Assembly (NCBI GenBank): GCA_963716115.1
Contig: CAVQSZ010000032.1
Coordinates: 99,524 to 163,523, forward strand
Direction of reading: 5' to 3'
Source of the DNA: AP-15 sp963716115
GTDB lineage: Bacteria; Pseudomonadota; Alphaproteobacteria; ATCC43930; CGMCC-115725
Length of the DNA: 64,000 nucleotides
Shown: positions 53,348 to 63,029 of the stretch, in pieces
Position numbering within the stretch: position 1 is the stretch's first letter
Layout of the letters: the number at the start of each line of letters is the position of its first letter
Made by a program: the position numbers and the translations under genes
The notes under the pieces: generated by a model
What the model saw: only the letters and a program-made list of their open reading frames with translations
Told to the model about the DNA's origin: nothing
Database searches by the model: none

Positions 53348-54327
53348 CGCCCGCTTCAGGGGCCGTCGGCAGCTTTGCCCGGCGCCACCATTATCGCCCG
53401 CTCGAGGCGCTTCCGTGGCTCCTTGCGGTCGCGGCCTATTTCGCCTTTCCGTCCTACCTGCCGCTCGGCGCGCAAATCCTCGCCACCATCCTCTTCGCGC
53501 TCTCGGCCGACCTTGTTCTCGGCTATGCCGGGATCGTGACCCTCGGCCAGGCGGCGTTTTTTGGGGCCGGCGCGTATGCCGCCGGGCTGCTGGCGGCGCA
53601 CGGCTGGGGCGAGCCGATCACCGGCCTTCTTGCCGGGGCCGCGGCGGCGGCGCTGATCGGGCTGTTGTCCGGCCTCGTCATCCTGCGCACCTCGGGCCTG
53701 ACCCTGCTGATGCTGACCCTGGTCGTCGCCTCGATGCTGTACGAGGCGGTCAACAAGGCGAGCTGGCTTACGGGCGGCGACGACGGGCTGCAAGGGATGC
53801 AGGTCTGGCCGATCTTCGGCTGGTTCCGCTTTGACCTGTTCGGCCGCACCGCCTATTGCTACTGCCTGATCGTGCTGTTCTTGTGCTGGCTGGCGATGCG
53901 GCGCCTGGTGCATTCGCCGTTCGGCCGCTCGCTCGTCGGCATCCGCGAGAATGTCCGGCGCATGCACGCGATCGGCGCGCCGGTCGCCCGCCGCCGCCTG
54001 ATCGCCTACACGATATCGGCGGCGCTGGCCGGCGCCTCGGGGGCGCTGATCGCGCAGACGACGGGGTTTGTCGGCCTCACCTTCCTCGGCCTCGACCGCT
54101 CCGGCGCGGTGCTGATCATGCTGATCATCGGCGGCGTCGGGCGGCTCTACGGGGCCTTTATCGGCGTGCCGCTCTACATGATCGCGCAGGACCGCTTCTC
54201 GACCATCGACCCGGTCTATTGGTATTTCTGGATCGGGCTGTTGATGGTGCTGCTGGTGGTCTTCGCCCGCGGCGGCGTCTTGGGCCTGGCCGAGCGGCTG
54301 CGGCCGCGGGATGGAGGCGGGCGGTGA
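53314..54327 (+). CDS. livM: Branched-chain amino acid ABC transporter permease LivM-like
   Basis: About 337 residues if translation starts at GTG 53314 inside livH; CTG 53344 is an alternative, and no ATG is present near the expected start. The body is typical: FALSADLVLGYAGIVTLGQA, AAFFGAGAYAAGLLA, LGLDRSGAVLIMLIIGGVGRLYGA, with RSLVGIRENVRRMHAIG as the cytoplasmic loop. It pairs with LivH. Its stop overlaps livG (GTGA), so translation is coupled. Confidence 0.9.
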   Translation: MAPARLVRPGLTPASGAVGSFARRHHYRPLEALPWLLAVAAYFAFPSYLPLGAQILATILFALSADLVLGYAGIVTLGQAAFFGAGAYAAGLLAAHGWGEPITGLLAGAAAAALIGLLSGLVILRTSGLTLLMLTLVVASMLYEAVNKASWLTGGDDGLQGMQVWPIFGWFRFDLFGRTAYCYCLIVLFLCWLAMRRLVHSPFGRSLVGIRENVRRMHAIGAPVARRRLIAYTISAALAGASGALIAQTTGFVGLTFLGLDRSGAVLIMLIIGGVGRLYGAFIGVPLYMIAQDRFSTIDPVYWYFWIGLLMVLLVVFARGGVLGLAERLRPRDGGGR

Positions 54328-55079
54328 GCCCGGCAGCGCTCGAAACCCGCGGGCTGACGAAGAGCTTTGGCGCGCTTGTCGTCGCCAACGCGATTGATTT
54401 CCGTCTCGAGCGCGGCGCCCGGCACGCGCTGATCGGGCCGAACGGCGCCGGCAAGACGAGCTTTGTCGAGCTGGCGACCGGCGCTTTGGCGCCGAACGCC
54501 GGCCGGATCCTGCTCGACGGCGCCGAGGTGACCCGGCTGCCGCAGGAGGCGCGGGTCAGGCGCGGCCTCGTGCGCACCTTTCAGATCACCGCGCTGTTCC
54601 GCCGGCTCAGCGTCCTCGAAAACGTCGCCCTCGCGGTCCGCGAGCGGCAGGGGATCGGCGGCGGCCTGTTCCGCCCGGCCGGGCGCCACCGCGCCGCGAT
54701 CGAGGAGGCCTTCGCGCTGATTGAGCGGCTGGGGCTCGCCGACGAGGCGTTGCGACCGGTCGACACGTTGGCCTACGGCCGTCAGCGGCTGGTCGAGATC
54801 GCCGTGGCGCTCGGCCTCGAGCCCAAGGTGCTGTTGCTGGACGAGCCGGCGGCCGGGGTGCCGTCGAGCGAAACCGGCACGATCGTCGAGATGATCGAGG
54901 CGCTGCCCGCCGACCTCGCGCTGCTGCTGATCGAGCACGACATGGATTTGGTCTTCCGTCTGGCGCGGCGGATCACCGTCCTGGTGCAGGGGAGCGTGCT
55001 CGTCGAAGGACCGCCCGAGGCAATCGCCGCCGACCCGCGGGTCCGCCAGGTCTATCTCGGCGAGCGCGCGCCGGGATAA
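54324..55079 (+). CDS. livG: Branched-chain amino acid ABC transporter ATPase LivG-like
   Basis: A 251-residue ATPase. Walker A is GPNGAGKTS, the signature is LAYGRQRLVEIA and Walker B is VLLLDEPAAGV followed by the catalytic-Glu region. The H-loop lies in LLLIEHDMDLVF. It drives transport with its partner LivF. GTG 54324 overlaps the livM stop. Its partner livF is 818 bp away because a toxin-antitoxin module intervenes. Confidence 0.94.
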   Translation: MSPAALETRGLTKSFGALVVANAIDFRLERGARHALIGPNGAGKTSFVELATGALAPNAGRILLDGAEVTRLPQEARVRRGLVRTFQITALFRRLSVLENVALAVRERQGIGGGLFRPAGRHRAAIEEAFALIERLGLADEALRPVDTLAYGRQRLVEIAVALGLEPKVLLLDEPAAGVPSSETGTIVEMIEALPADLALLLIEHDMDLVFRLARRITVLVQGSVLVEGPPEAIAADPRVRQVYLGERAPG

Positions 55080-55121
55080 GCACCGCGACAAGCCCCGCTG
55101 ACGACGACGCAGGCTCCGCAC

Positions 55122-55173
55122 TTGACAGGGGAGTTATCCTATGTAACCTGTTAGGTGTCGAATCCAACAGGTT
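55122..55173 (+). promoter_or_regulatory. higBA promoter and operator
   Basis: A perfect TTGACA at 55122-55127 is followed by TAACCT about 16 bases later. A perfect 8-bp inverted repeat, AACCTGTT (55145-55152) and AACAGGTT (55166-55173), with centres 21 bp apart overlaps the -10 region. That is the expected place for HigA to repress. Confidence 0.6.
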
Positions 55174-55233
55174 GTGAGCTTCCTGCCACGGAGGAGCGAA
55201 AATGGTCGGGCCAAACGTTCGTCGGAGCACCCG

Positions 55234-55521
55234 ATGTCGATCAAGCGGTTTGCAAACAAGGACGTGGAAGAATTCTTTCTGACCGGGCGGTCCCGGAAGA
55301 TAGGATCAGAATATCACAAGCGCATGAGCTTGATGCTCGATGCGATAGACGGCGCGACATGCGTCGACGATTTACGCGGCGCACGCGGATTTCATGCCCT
55401 TGTGGGGAATCGATCCGGCAGCTTCGCCATGTCGGTCAGCGGCAACTGGCGACTTACGTTCCGATTCGAACATGGCGACGAGGGCGACGCTCTCGATGTC
55501 GATTTCGAGGACTATCACTGA
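55234..55521 (+). CDS. higB: HigB-type (RelE-superfamily) toxin
   Basis: A 95-residue protein: MSIKRFANKDVEEFFLTGRS, RKIGSEYHKRMSLMLDAIDG, ARGFHALVGNRSGSFAMSVS, then GNWRLTFRFEHGDEGDALDVD, the usual RelE/HigB finishing strands with the conserved Arg/Trp. It would cut mRNA on the ribosome. It lies directly before the HigA antitoxin, in toxin-first order as for hig loci. An intact module sits between livG and livF. Confidence 0.92.
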   Translation: MSIKRFANKDVEEFFLTGRSRKIGSEYHKRMSLMLDAIDGATCVDDLRGARGFHALVGNRSGSFAMSVSGNWRLTFRFEHGDEGDALDVDFEDYH

Positions 55522-55558
55522 GACAGGCGCGGCGGGCGCAGAGCTTAGGCGGCGTGGC

Positions 55559-55870
55559 ATGGCGATTATCTACAACAGAACGAGGCGGCCGAGTCGGCCG
55601 GGGGAGATCCTGGTCGAGCTCTATCTGGCGCCCCATGACATTTCCATATCCCGGTTCGCCGAAGCGGTCGGCGTCAGCCGCAAGCATATGAGCGCGATCG
55701 TGAATGGGCGCGCGTCGATCACCGCGGACACGGCGACTAAGATGGCGGCGGTGCTGGGCACCACTGCCCAGTATTGGCTCAATTTGCAAAACGCCGTCGA
55801 TTTGTTCGATGCGCACGAACGCCTTAGCGAGAGCAAAAAGCGCCCGCAGCTCATGCCGGTTTTCGGCTGA
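55559..55870 (+). CDS. higA: HigA-family antitoxin
   Basis: A 103-residue protein starting RPSRPGEILVELYLAPHDIS, typical of HigA, with an HTH (ISRFAEAVGVSRKHMSAIVNGRAS split across helices) and the ITADTATKMAAVLGTTAQYW block. It neutralises HigB and represses the shared promoter. ATG 55559 gives the normal N-terminus. The stop codon lies in the first copy of a 17-bp tandem duplication. livF starts 27 bp later. Confidence 0.93.
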   Translation: MAIIYNRTRRPSRPGEILVELYLAPHDISISRFAEAVGVSRKHMSAIVNGRASITADTATKMAAVLGTTAQYWLNLQNAVDLFDAHERLSESKKRPQLMPVFG

Positions 55871-55890
55871 TCGCGGTTTTCGGCTGATCG
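55857..55890. repeat. 17-bp tandem duplication across the higA stop
   Basis: CGGTTTTCGGCTGATCG occurs twice in direct succession; the first copy holds the higA stop TGA (55868-55870). It resembles the duplications at rpsU and at the [2Fe-2S] subunit gene. Confidence 0.85.
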
Positions 55891-55897
55891 AACCAAC

Positions 55898-56632
<735 letters not shown>

Positions 56633-56740
56633 GCCCTCGGCATCGGAGCCTTGCGCAGAACGGCCGGCTCTAGCGGGCGGCACATCGGATAGATTGGCCT
56701 GGGGAACTACCCCGCCCGCGTCCAAGTTGGAGGAAAGGTC

Positions 56741-57889
56741 ATGCAGTACCGGCGCATCTCGGCCGATTGCCATCTCGACATGCTGTGGCTGCCGCCCGAC
56801 CTGTTCACCTCGAACGCGTCGAGCAGGCTCAGGGACCTGATGCCCTACGTCGCCGAGAATTCGGACGGGGTGAAGCGCTGGACCGACAACAACGGCGCCG
56901 AGTACGGCCTGTGCGGCGGGGTCGGGGCCACCGGCACGCCGCATGTCCCGGGCAAGCAATTGCGCGCCGACAAGATGGCCGAGGCCGGCCTCTATCGCGA
57001 CTATTTCGAAAAGGGCCTGCGCCGGCCGGGCGATCCGCATCTGCGGGTCAAGGACATGGACCGCGACGGCGTCGACGCCGAGGTCATCTACGGGATTCTG
57101 GCCGCCTGCGCCAAGATGAAGGATCCCGATGCGGCTGAAGAGATGCTGCGCATCTACAATGACTTCATGCACAATTTCGTCAGCTACTACCCCGACCGCA
57201 TGATCGGGCTGGCCTGCCTGCCCTACAGCAATATCGAAGGCGCCGCCCGGGAAGTCCGCCGCGTCGCCAAGATCGGCATGAAGGGCGTCGAGCTCAGCTG
57301 CTCCTGGCACATGACGCCGATGTGGCACCCGATGTGGGATCCCCTCTGGGAGGCGGTCAACGAGACGCAATTGCCGCTGCATTTCCACACCTTCCCGGCG
57401 ACCGACCCCGAGCTGCGCAAGTCGCTGGAGCCGACCATTGCCCGGCGCATGACCTACAGCGGGCTTTGCCGCTTCCAGATGACCCTGGCGACGATCCTGA
57501 CCGATCTGATGGGCGCTGCGGTGTTCGAGCGCTTCCCCAATATCCGCATGGTGCTGGGCGAAAGCGGCATCGGCTGGATCCCGTATGTGATCGACCGCAT
57601 GGATTTCGAGTTCGAGGACCAGTATCAGGACATCCCGCTCAAGATGAAGCCGAGCGAGTACTGGCGCCGCCAATGCCGGGCGACCTTCCAATACGACCGC
57701 GTCGGCACCAAGCTGATCGAGGAGATGGGCGTCGAGACCTTGATGTGGGGCTCGGACTTCCCGCATCCGGACGGCGTGTGGCCCGAATCGAAGAAGTACA
57801 TCGAGGACCAGTTCAGCCACCTGCCGGCCGAAATCACCCACAAGATGACCTGCGAGAACGCCGGCAAGTTCTACGGCCTGATCAACTAA
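56741..57889 (+). CDS. Amidohydrolase family 2 (ACMSD-like) protein
   Basis: A 382-residue TIM-barrel amidohydrolase: RISADCHLDMLWLPPDLF (HxD-like metal site variant), DRDGVDAEVIYGILAACAKM, YNDFMHNFVSYYPDRMIGLA, LPLHFHTFPATD with the metal His, and ETLMWGSDFPHPDG with the catalytic Asp. Family members decarboxylate or hydrolyse aromatic acids. Co-direction with the transporter suggests it acts on the imported compound, which is inference. A strong hairpin follows the stop. Confidence 0.9.
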   Translation: MQYRRISADCHLDMLWLPPDLFTSNASSRLRDLMPYVAENSDGVKRWTDNNGAEYGLCGGVGATGTPHVPGKQLRADKMAEAGLYRDYFEKGLRRPGDPHLRVKDMDRDGVDAEVIYGILAACAKMKDPDAAEEMLRIYNDFMHNFVSYYPDRMIGLACLPYSNIEGAAREVRRVAKIGMKGVELSCSWHMTPMWHPMWDPLWEAVNETQLPLHFHTFPATDPELRKSLEPTIARRMTYSGLCRFQMTLATILTDLMGAAVFERFPNIRMVLGESGIGWIPYVIDRMDFEFEDQYQDIPLKMKPSEYWRRQCRATFQYDRVGTKLIEEMGVETLMWGSDFPHPDGVWPESKKYIEDQFSHLPAEITHKMTCENAGKFYGLIN

Positions 57890-57904
57890 GGCCGCTCCCG
57901 CCGA

Positions 57905-57934
57905 ACGGCCCCCGGCATCGCCGCCGGGGGCCGT
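57905..57934 (+). terminator. Hairpin after the amidohydrolase gene
   Basis: ACGGCCCCCGGC (57905-57916) and GCCGGGGGCCGT (57923-57934) form a perfect 12-bp stem with a 6-base loop, 16 bases after the stop codon. There is no U-run. It probably ends the liv-amidohydrolase transcript. Confidence 0.6.
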
Positions 57935-57978
57935 CTCCGACGCCGCCAGCCAATATGGCGGCGAGCAGGTTTGCATTG

Positions 57979-58044
57979 CTCGCAATGACGACGGTTATCC
58001 TGGTCATTGCGAGGAGCGCAGCGACGAAGCAATCTCGATCCGAC
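57979..58044. repeat. GTCATTGCGAGGAGCGCAGC repeat, copy 2, with inverted arm
   Basis: 58003-58044 repeats the 28662 element. A perfect 11-bp complement, CTCGCAATGAC at 57979-57989, pairs with GTCATTGCGAG at 58003, so this copy can form a hairpin. Confidence 0.8.
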
Positions 58045-58072
58045 GGTGCAACCGGGTAGTTGCGGCCAGGGC

Positions 58073-59221
58073 CTACAGCGTCAGCTCGGGCAAGTCGATC
58101 CAGCGCCGCTCGCGGCTGCTGCGGCAGCAGGCCTCGGCGAGCTGGACGCTCTTGGCGCCTTCGACGAGCGGCGAGGGGAACGGCGCGTCCTCGGCGACGT
58201 GCCGCAGGAACAATTCCCAGCCGGCGCGGTAGCCGTTGCGCACCGGCTCGAGGTCCGGCATTTCCTGCCATTGCTCGTCGAACGCCATCGTCTGCGGGCG
58301 CTCGGGATCGAAGAACGGCCTTGGCGTAGCGACCAGCGGCTGCACAAAGCAGCGGTGCAGCCCGCACACCGCCGAGCCCTTTGCGCCGTCGACCTGTATC
58401 TGTAGGAGGTCGTCGCGTTTTACGCGGCTCGCCCAGGACGAGCCCACCTGCGCCAACGCGCCCCCCGCCAGCTCGAACACGGCGAAGGCCATGTCCTCGA
58501 CATCGACCGGGTAGGGCCGGCCGGCTTCGTCGCGGCGCTCCGGGACCGCGGTCGCGCAGCGGCACGACACGGCTTTGATCTCGCCCAAAAGGCGATCGAA
58601 GACGTAGCGCCAATGGGCGAACATATCCAAAACAATCCCGCCGCCGCCGGCCTTGCGGTAGTTCCAGCTCGGCCGCTGCGCCGGGTAGAGGGCGCCGTCG
58701 AACACCCACCAGCCGAACTCGAGCCGCACCGACAGCACCCGGCCGAAGAAATCAGAATCGAAGAGCTTTTTCAGCTTGCGCAGGCCGGGCAGGAACAATT
58801 TGTCCTGGACGACGCCGTTCTTGAGGCCGGCCCGCTCGGCGCGGCGCGCCAGATCGAGCGCCTCGGCCAGGCTCTCGGCGACCGGCTTTTCGACATAGAC
58901 GTGCTTGCCGGCGGCGAGTGCGGCGCGGACGCGCTCGGCCCGCCCGCCGGTCGCCGCCGCGTCGAAATAAATCGCGATGTCGGGGTCGCCGAGGCTCGTG
59001 TCGCGGTCGGCGCTCCATTTCAGCCCGCCCTGCGCCGCCGCCAGCGCCGCGAGCCTCGCCGGGTCGCGGCCGAGCAGCAGCGGCAGGGGAACCAGGCGGT
59101 CGCCGTTTTCGAGCAGCAGCCCACCCTCGCCGCGGATCGCCGTCAGCGCCTTCAAGTGCTGGGTCGAGCCGAGCCGCCCGGTCGCCCCTTCGAGGACGAC
59201 CCCGATCGTCTGCGTGGTCAC
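58073..59221 (-). CDS. Gfo/Idh/MocA-family oxidoreductase
   Basis: A 382-residue NAD(P)-dependent dehydrogenase: IGVVLEGATGRLGSTQH as a variant N-terminal nucleotide loop, AALAAGKHVYVEKPVAESLAEAL with the catalytic Lys of EKP, and a C-terminal domain with GGGIVLDMFAHWRYVFDRLLG. Members act on sugars, inositols or related polyols. Start GTG 59221 follows GGAGG; the longer frame adds a short tail without similarity. It converges with the amidohydrolase gene across the terminator and repeat. Confidence 0.88.
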   Translation of the reverse strand: MTTQTIGVVLEGATGRLGSTQHLKALTAIRGEGGLLLENGDRLVPLPLLLGRDPARLAALAAAQGGLKWSADRDTSLGDPDIAIYFDAAATGGRAERVRAALAAGKHVYVEKPVAESLAEALDLARRAERAGLKNGVVQDKLFLPGLRKLKKLFDSDFFGRVLSVRLEFGWWVFDGALYPAQRPSWNYRKAGGGGIVLDMFAHWRYVFDRLLGEIKAVSCRCATAVPERRDEAGRPYPVDVEDMAFAVFELAGGALAQVGSSWASRVKRDDLLQIQVDGAKGSAVCGLHRCFVQPLVATPRPFFDPERPQTMAFDEQWQEMPDLEPVRNGYRAGWELFLRHVAEDAPFPSPLVEGAKSVQLAEACCRSSRERRWIDLPELTL

Positions 59222-59322
59222 GCTTCGACCTCCATCCAAGACCGCGGCCGGGCTAAGCAAAAAATAACTATTGGGTCGTCATTATGCGGAGTGATCGCGA
59301 TTTCCGACAAGGGAATATCTCC

Positions 59323-59853
59323 ATGAGCCGGCGCCGGCGAGGACCTGGAAAGGTCACGATTATCCCACTTTTCGCAGCGGCTTGCGCAGCCGCGACGGTA
59401 AGCGGATGCGCGGGACGCGCGCCGCAGCCCGTCGCCGTGGTCCAGCCGCAAGACCGCTTCTCGGATTGCACGGCGATCGAAGCCGAGGTTCAAGCCAATA
59501 ATCAGAAGCTGCAACAGCTGGGCTCGGAAGAAGGCGCCAAGGTCGCCCAGAACGTGGCGGCCGGGGTTGCCGGCCTGTTCATCTGGCCGCTCTGGTTCGC
59601 GATGGACTTTCAGGGTGCTGCGGGGACAGAAGAGACGGCGCTGCAAAGCCGCCAGCAATATCTGGCAGCGTTGGCGGGGGAAAAACGATGCGGGCTGTCG
59701 GCCGCAGCCCGGCCAGCGTTCGGGCCCGGCCCGCCGGCGAGCCCGCCATTATCCGGGCCGGCCGTCGCCAGCGTGCCGGACGCAGGCCCGTCAGCGGCGC
59801 ATCCGGCAGGAAACCCGGCCAATTATCAGCACTGGACCGTCGGCGCCGACTAA
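59323..59853 (+). CDS. Putative lipoprotein
   Basis: A 176-residue protein with a lipoprotein signal: basic start (MSRRRRGPGKV), hydrophobic stretch, and lipobox TVSGC. Then comes a helical part (DCTAIEAEVQANNQKLQQLG, SEEGAKVAQNVAAG), a membrane-like segment VAGLFIWPLWFAMDF, and ETALQSRQQYLAALAGEKRC. The C-terminus is Pro/Ala-rich. It would be anchored in the cell envelope, but no function is recognised. Start 59323 follows AAGGGA. It converges with the aminotransferase gene. Confidence 0.8.
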   Translation: MSRRRRGPGKVTIIPLFAAACAAATVSGCAGRAPQPVAVVQPQDRFSDCTAIEAEVQANNQKLQQLGSEEGAKVAQNVAAGVAGLFIWPLWFAMDFQGAAGTEETALQSRQQYLAALAGEKRCGLSAAARPAFGPGPPASPPLSGPAVASVPDAGPSAAHPAGNPANYQHWTVGAD

Positions 59854-59908
59854 CGCCACCCGGGTTTCGGCGCGACCGGAATTGATTGCTCCGGCGGGAC
59901 CATCTGCA

Positions 59909-61259
59909 TCACCCCGTCGCCGCGGCGATCGCCTGGCGCAATATCTCGGGGATGCGGTCGAGGGTTTCGGACGGGGTCGACAGCGGCGGCGCGAGGCAGA
60001 TCGTGTCGCCGATCGCCGGGTCGGCGCTGCCGGGGCGGATCCGCGGCAACAGGCCGCGCGCCATCGCCTCGCGGGTGATGCGCCCGCCGAGCCCCAGCGC
60101 GGGGGCCTTGGTCGCGCGGTCGGCGACCAGCTCGACCCCGCACATCATGCCGAGCCCGCGCACATCGCCGACAACGGCCAGGTCGCGCAGCCCTTCGAGC
60201 CCGGCCAGCAGGCGCTTTCCCATGACCGCGGCGCGCTCGACGAGCCCCTCGCTCTCGATGATCTCGACGTTGCGCAAGCCGACCGCGCAGCACACCGGGT
60301 GCCCCGAATAGGTCGCCGCGTGCATGAACTTGCGGTCGGCGGGGGCGCTCTCGATCGCCTGGTGCACATGTTTCGAGGCGATCACGCCGCCCAACGGCAG
60401 ATAGCCGCTCGTCACCGCCTTGGCGAACGAGACGAGGTCAGGCTCGACCCCCCAATGGCCGAGCGCGAACCAGCGGCCGGTGCGGCCGAAGCCGGTGATG
60501 ACCTCGTCGGCGATCAACAGCACATCGTGCCGGTCGCAGATCTCGCGCAATGCCGGAAAATACGAGGGCGGCGGCGCGATGACGCCGCCTGCGCCCATGA
60601 CCGGCTCGGCGATGACCGCCGCCACCGTGTCCGGGCCCTCGGCGAGGATCGCCTTCTCGACCGCCTCGGCAGCGCCCAGCGCCCGGCTCCTGGTTGCCGG
60701 CCCAGCGATAGGCGTAAGGCGCCGCGACCTGCACAAAACCCGGCACCATGGGCCCGAACATCTTGCGGTAGGACTCCATGCCGGTGGCGCTCATCGCCGC
60801 CATCGTCACGCCGTGATAGGCGTGGACGCGCGAGATGATCTTGGTCTTGGCGGGCCGGTCTTTGACCTTCCAGTAGTAGCGCGCGAACTTGAACGCGGAT
60901 TCGTTGGCTTCGGCGCCGGCGGTGGTGAAATAGACCGCGGCCGAGCTCGGATAGGCGTGGCCGACGATTTTCTCGGCGAGGCGCACCGCCGGCTCGTTGG
61001 TCTGCCCGATATAGGCCGAGGCGAAGGCGATGCGCCGCATCTGCGCCGCCGCCGCGTCGGCCAATTCGCCCCTGCCATGCCCGACATTGACGTTCCACAG
61101 CCCCGACAGGCCGTCGATATACTCGCGGCCGTCGGCGGCGCGCAGCATCGCCCCCTTGCCCTCGACGATCACCAGCGGCTGGCGGTGGTCGTCCGGATGG
61201 TGCAGCGGGTGAACCAGATAACGCCGATCGGCCTCGATCAGCGGGGTGGCGCCGTCCAT
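59909..61259 (-). pseudogene. Class III aminotransferase, frameshifted
   Basis: A protein of about 450 residues after removing one base in the CCC at 60682-60684. The first part has DGREYIDGLSGLWNVNVGHG, SAYIGQTNEPAVRLAEKI, and YHGVTMAAMSATGMESYRKMFG. The second part has VAAVIAEPVMGAGGVIAPPP, LLIADEVITGFGRTGRWFAL and SFAKAVTSGYLPLGG with the PLP Lys. It transfers an amino group from an omega-amine, for example putrescine, beta-alanine or GABA, to pyruvate. Agmatinase at 25 kb could supply putrescine. The shift is probably an assembly error since both halves are perfectly conserved. Confidence 0.88.
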
Positions 61260-61391
61260 GATCTGCTCCTGTCGCGGAGGCTCTTGCCGATAGGCTTACC
61301 GCGCCGGCCCCGATTCGGCAACCGCGCCCTGGCCGAGTTGTGATCTTGCCGCGCAGGCAATATTGTAGGTACGCCGACGCAAGGAAGCGAC

Positions 61392-61631
61392 ATGCCGCTC
61401 AATATCCGCAGCGATATCGTCAACCAGCTCGCCGACCGGCTGGCGGCCCGCAAGCACGTCAGCAAGACCGACGCCGTAAGGATTGCGCTGGAAAACGAGC
61501 TGCGCCGCCTCGACGAAGCGGCGCCGCTGCGCGACCGGCTGCGTCCGCTCCAGGAACGGGTGCTGAGCCGGCCGGCCACCGGCCGCGATGCCGACAAGGC
61601 GTTTTATGACGAGCTCAGCGGCGATCCGTGA
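61392..61631 (+). CDS. vapB: VapB-family antitoxin without intact toxin
   Basis: A 79-residue antitoxin of the PSK/VapB type: MPLNIRSDIVNQLADRLAAR, KHVSKTDAVRIALENELRRL, DRLRPLQERVLSRPATGRDA and the tail DKAFYDELSGDP. Its stop codon overlaps the start of a 29-codon VapC remnant. With no intact toxin, it may survive as a regulator or as protection against related toxins elsewhere in the genome. Confidence 0.88.
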   Translation: MPLNIRSDIVNQLADRLAARKHVSKTDAVRIALENELRRLDEAAPLRDRLRPLQERVLSRPATGRDADKAFYDELSGDP

Positions 61632-61720
61632 TGTTGGCGCGGGACCATCAGATCGTGCTGCTGTTCAAGGGCGACGATTTCAGCAAGACCGACATTCGGC
61701 CCGCCGCCCGCCGACGCTGA
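61631..61720 (+). pseudogene. VapC remnant (internal deletion)
   Basis: A 29-residue frame: the VapC start codon, overlapping vapB as normal (TGATG), joined directly to the C-terminal end RDHQIVLLFKGDDFSKTDIR typical of PIN toxins (LLFKGDDF-TD). The roughly 100 residues with the catalytic acids are gone, and the frame is kept. It cannot be an active nuclease. Confidence 0.75.
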
Positions 61721-61735
61721 CATCGCGGGCTGGCG

Positions 61736-62830
61736 TTAATACGTCTCCCGCGGCAAATTGAGGTGCGGGAAGGCGCTGTGGACGTGCGGCGGCACGACCT
61801 GGCGGGCCGGGCGGAGGTAGGATTTGTCGAGCTCGGCATAGCCGCTGACGCCGAGCAGCGACAGGCAGATGCGGATCTCGTCCTCGAGGATCTCGAAGAG
61901 CCGCACCACCCCCTCGGCGCCGGCGGCGGCGAGGCCGTAGACGTAGAGCCGGCCGCAGGCGACCGCGTCGGCCCCGAGGATCAGCGCCTTGACCACATCG
62001 GCGCCGCGGCTGACGCCGCCGTCGACGATGACCCGGGCGCGCCCGCCGACCGCCTCGACCACTTCCGGGAGCACGTCGATCGAGCCCACGCCCTGGTCGA
62101 GCTGGCGGCCGCCGTGGTTCGACACATAGACGCAGTCGACGCCGTGCTCGAGCGCGATCTTCGCATCCTCGGCGGTGGCGATCCCCTTCAGGATCAGCGG
62201 GATGTCGAAGCCCTTCTTGATCCGCTCGATGTCGCGCCAGTTGAATTGCGCCTGGTGGATGCGGGCGTCGTCGACCCGCACGCGGCGGCGCTGGTGGCGC
62301 TTGGCGATGTCGCGCTCGCGCCGCGAATAGCTGTCGGTGTCGACGGTCAGGCAGAAGGCGTCATAGCCCTTGTCGATGGCGCGGCGGACATGGTCGTCGA
62401 CCCAGGCCGCGTCGCCGCGGACATAGAGCTGAAAGATCTTGAAGCCGTCGCCCGCGGCCTCGGCGGTCTGGTCGAGCCCGGGGTGCGACACCGAGGAGAG
62501 GATCATGCCGTTGCCGAAGGCGCGCGTCGCCGCGGCGACGGTGGCCCCGCCGCCCGGCTCGAACACTTCGAGCGAGCCGACCGGCGCGCACAGCACCGGA
62601 ATCCGCAGCTTCCGGCCGAACAGCTCGCCGCTGCAATCGACGTTCGAGACGTCGCGCAGCACGCGCGGGCGAAATCCGATCGAATCGAAGGCCAGCCGGT
62701 TGCGCGCCAGGGTGGTTTCGGTTTCCGAGCCGCCGATCAGATAGTCCCAGTTGTTGCGGTCGAGGTTGACGCGCGCCTGCGTCACGAACTCGTGCAGGTT
62801 CTGAAAGCGGTCCTGAAGCTGCTCGGGCAT
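61736..62830 (-). CDS. FMN-dependent alpha-hydroxy-acid oxidase
   Basis: A 364-residue flavoprotein of the lactate/glycolate oxidase family: NWDYLIGGSETETTLARNRL, LCAPVGSLEVFEPGG, FKIFQLYVRGDAAW, DAFCLTVDTDSYSRRERD, LILKGIATAEDAKIALEHG with the FMN Lys, VYVSNHGGRQLDQGVGSID with the catalytic His-x-x-Arg, and VIVDGGVSRGADVVKALILG. It oxidises an S-2-hydroxy acid to the keto acid. It diverges from the D-2-hydroxyacid dehydrogenase gene, which may handle related substrates of opposite chirality. Confidence 0.93.
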   Translation of the reverse strand: MPEQLQDRFQNLHEFVTQARVNLDRNNWDYLIGGSETETTLARNRLAFDSIGFRPRVLRDVSNVDCSGELFGRKLRIPVLCAPVGSLEVFEPGGGATVAAATRAFGNGMILSSVSHPGLDQTAEAAGDGFKIFQLYVRGDAAWVDDHVRRAIDKGYDAFCLTVDTDSYSRRERDIAKRHQRRRVRVDDARIHQAQFNWRDIERIKKGFDIPLILKGIATAEDAKIALEHGVDCVYVSNHGGRQLDQGVGSIDVLPEVVEAVGGRARVIVDGGVSRGADVVKALILGADAVACGRLYVYGLAAAGAEGVVRLFEILEDEIRICLSLLGVSGYAELDKSYLRPARQVVPPHVHSAFPHLNLPRETY

Positions 62831-63029
62831 GGTTCTTCTTCCTTGCTGGCTCGGCTGGTCTGTCGGGGGCAGGCGGCGGGATGCGGGCGCACCCTAGCCG
62901 AGGCGCCGGGCGGCGGCAATCAATTCGGCCGCGCGGTTTTTGCGCTTGGGGCCTTGTGCCGGGTGTCGCTACGATGGCGGCTCCTGTCCCGCCACCCGCG
63001 ACAATCCCCGCGCAAGAGGAGACGCCCAA

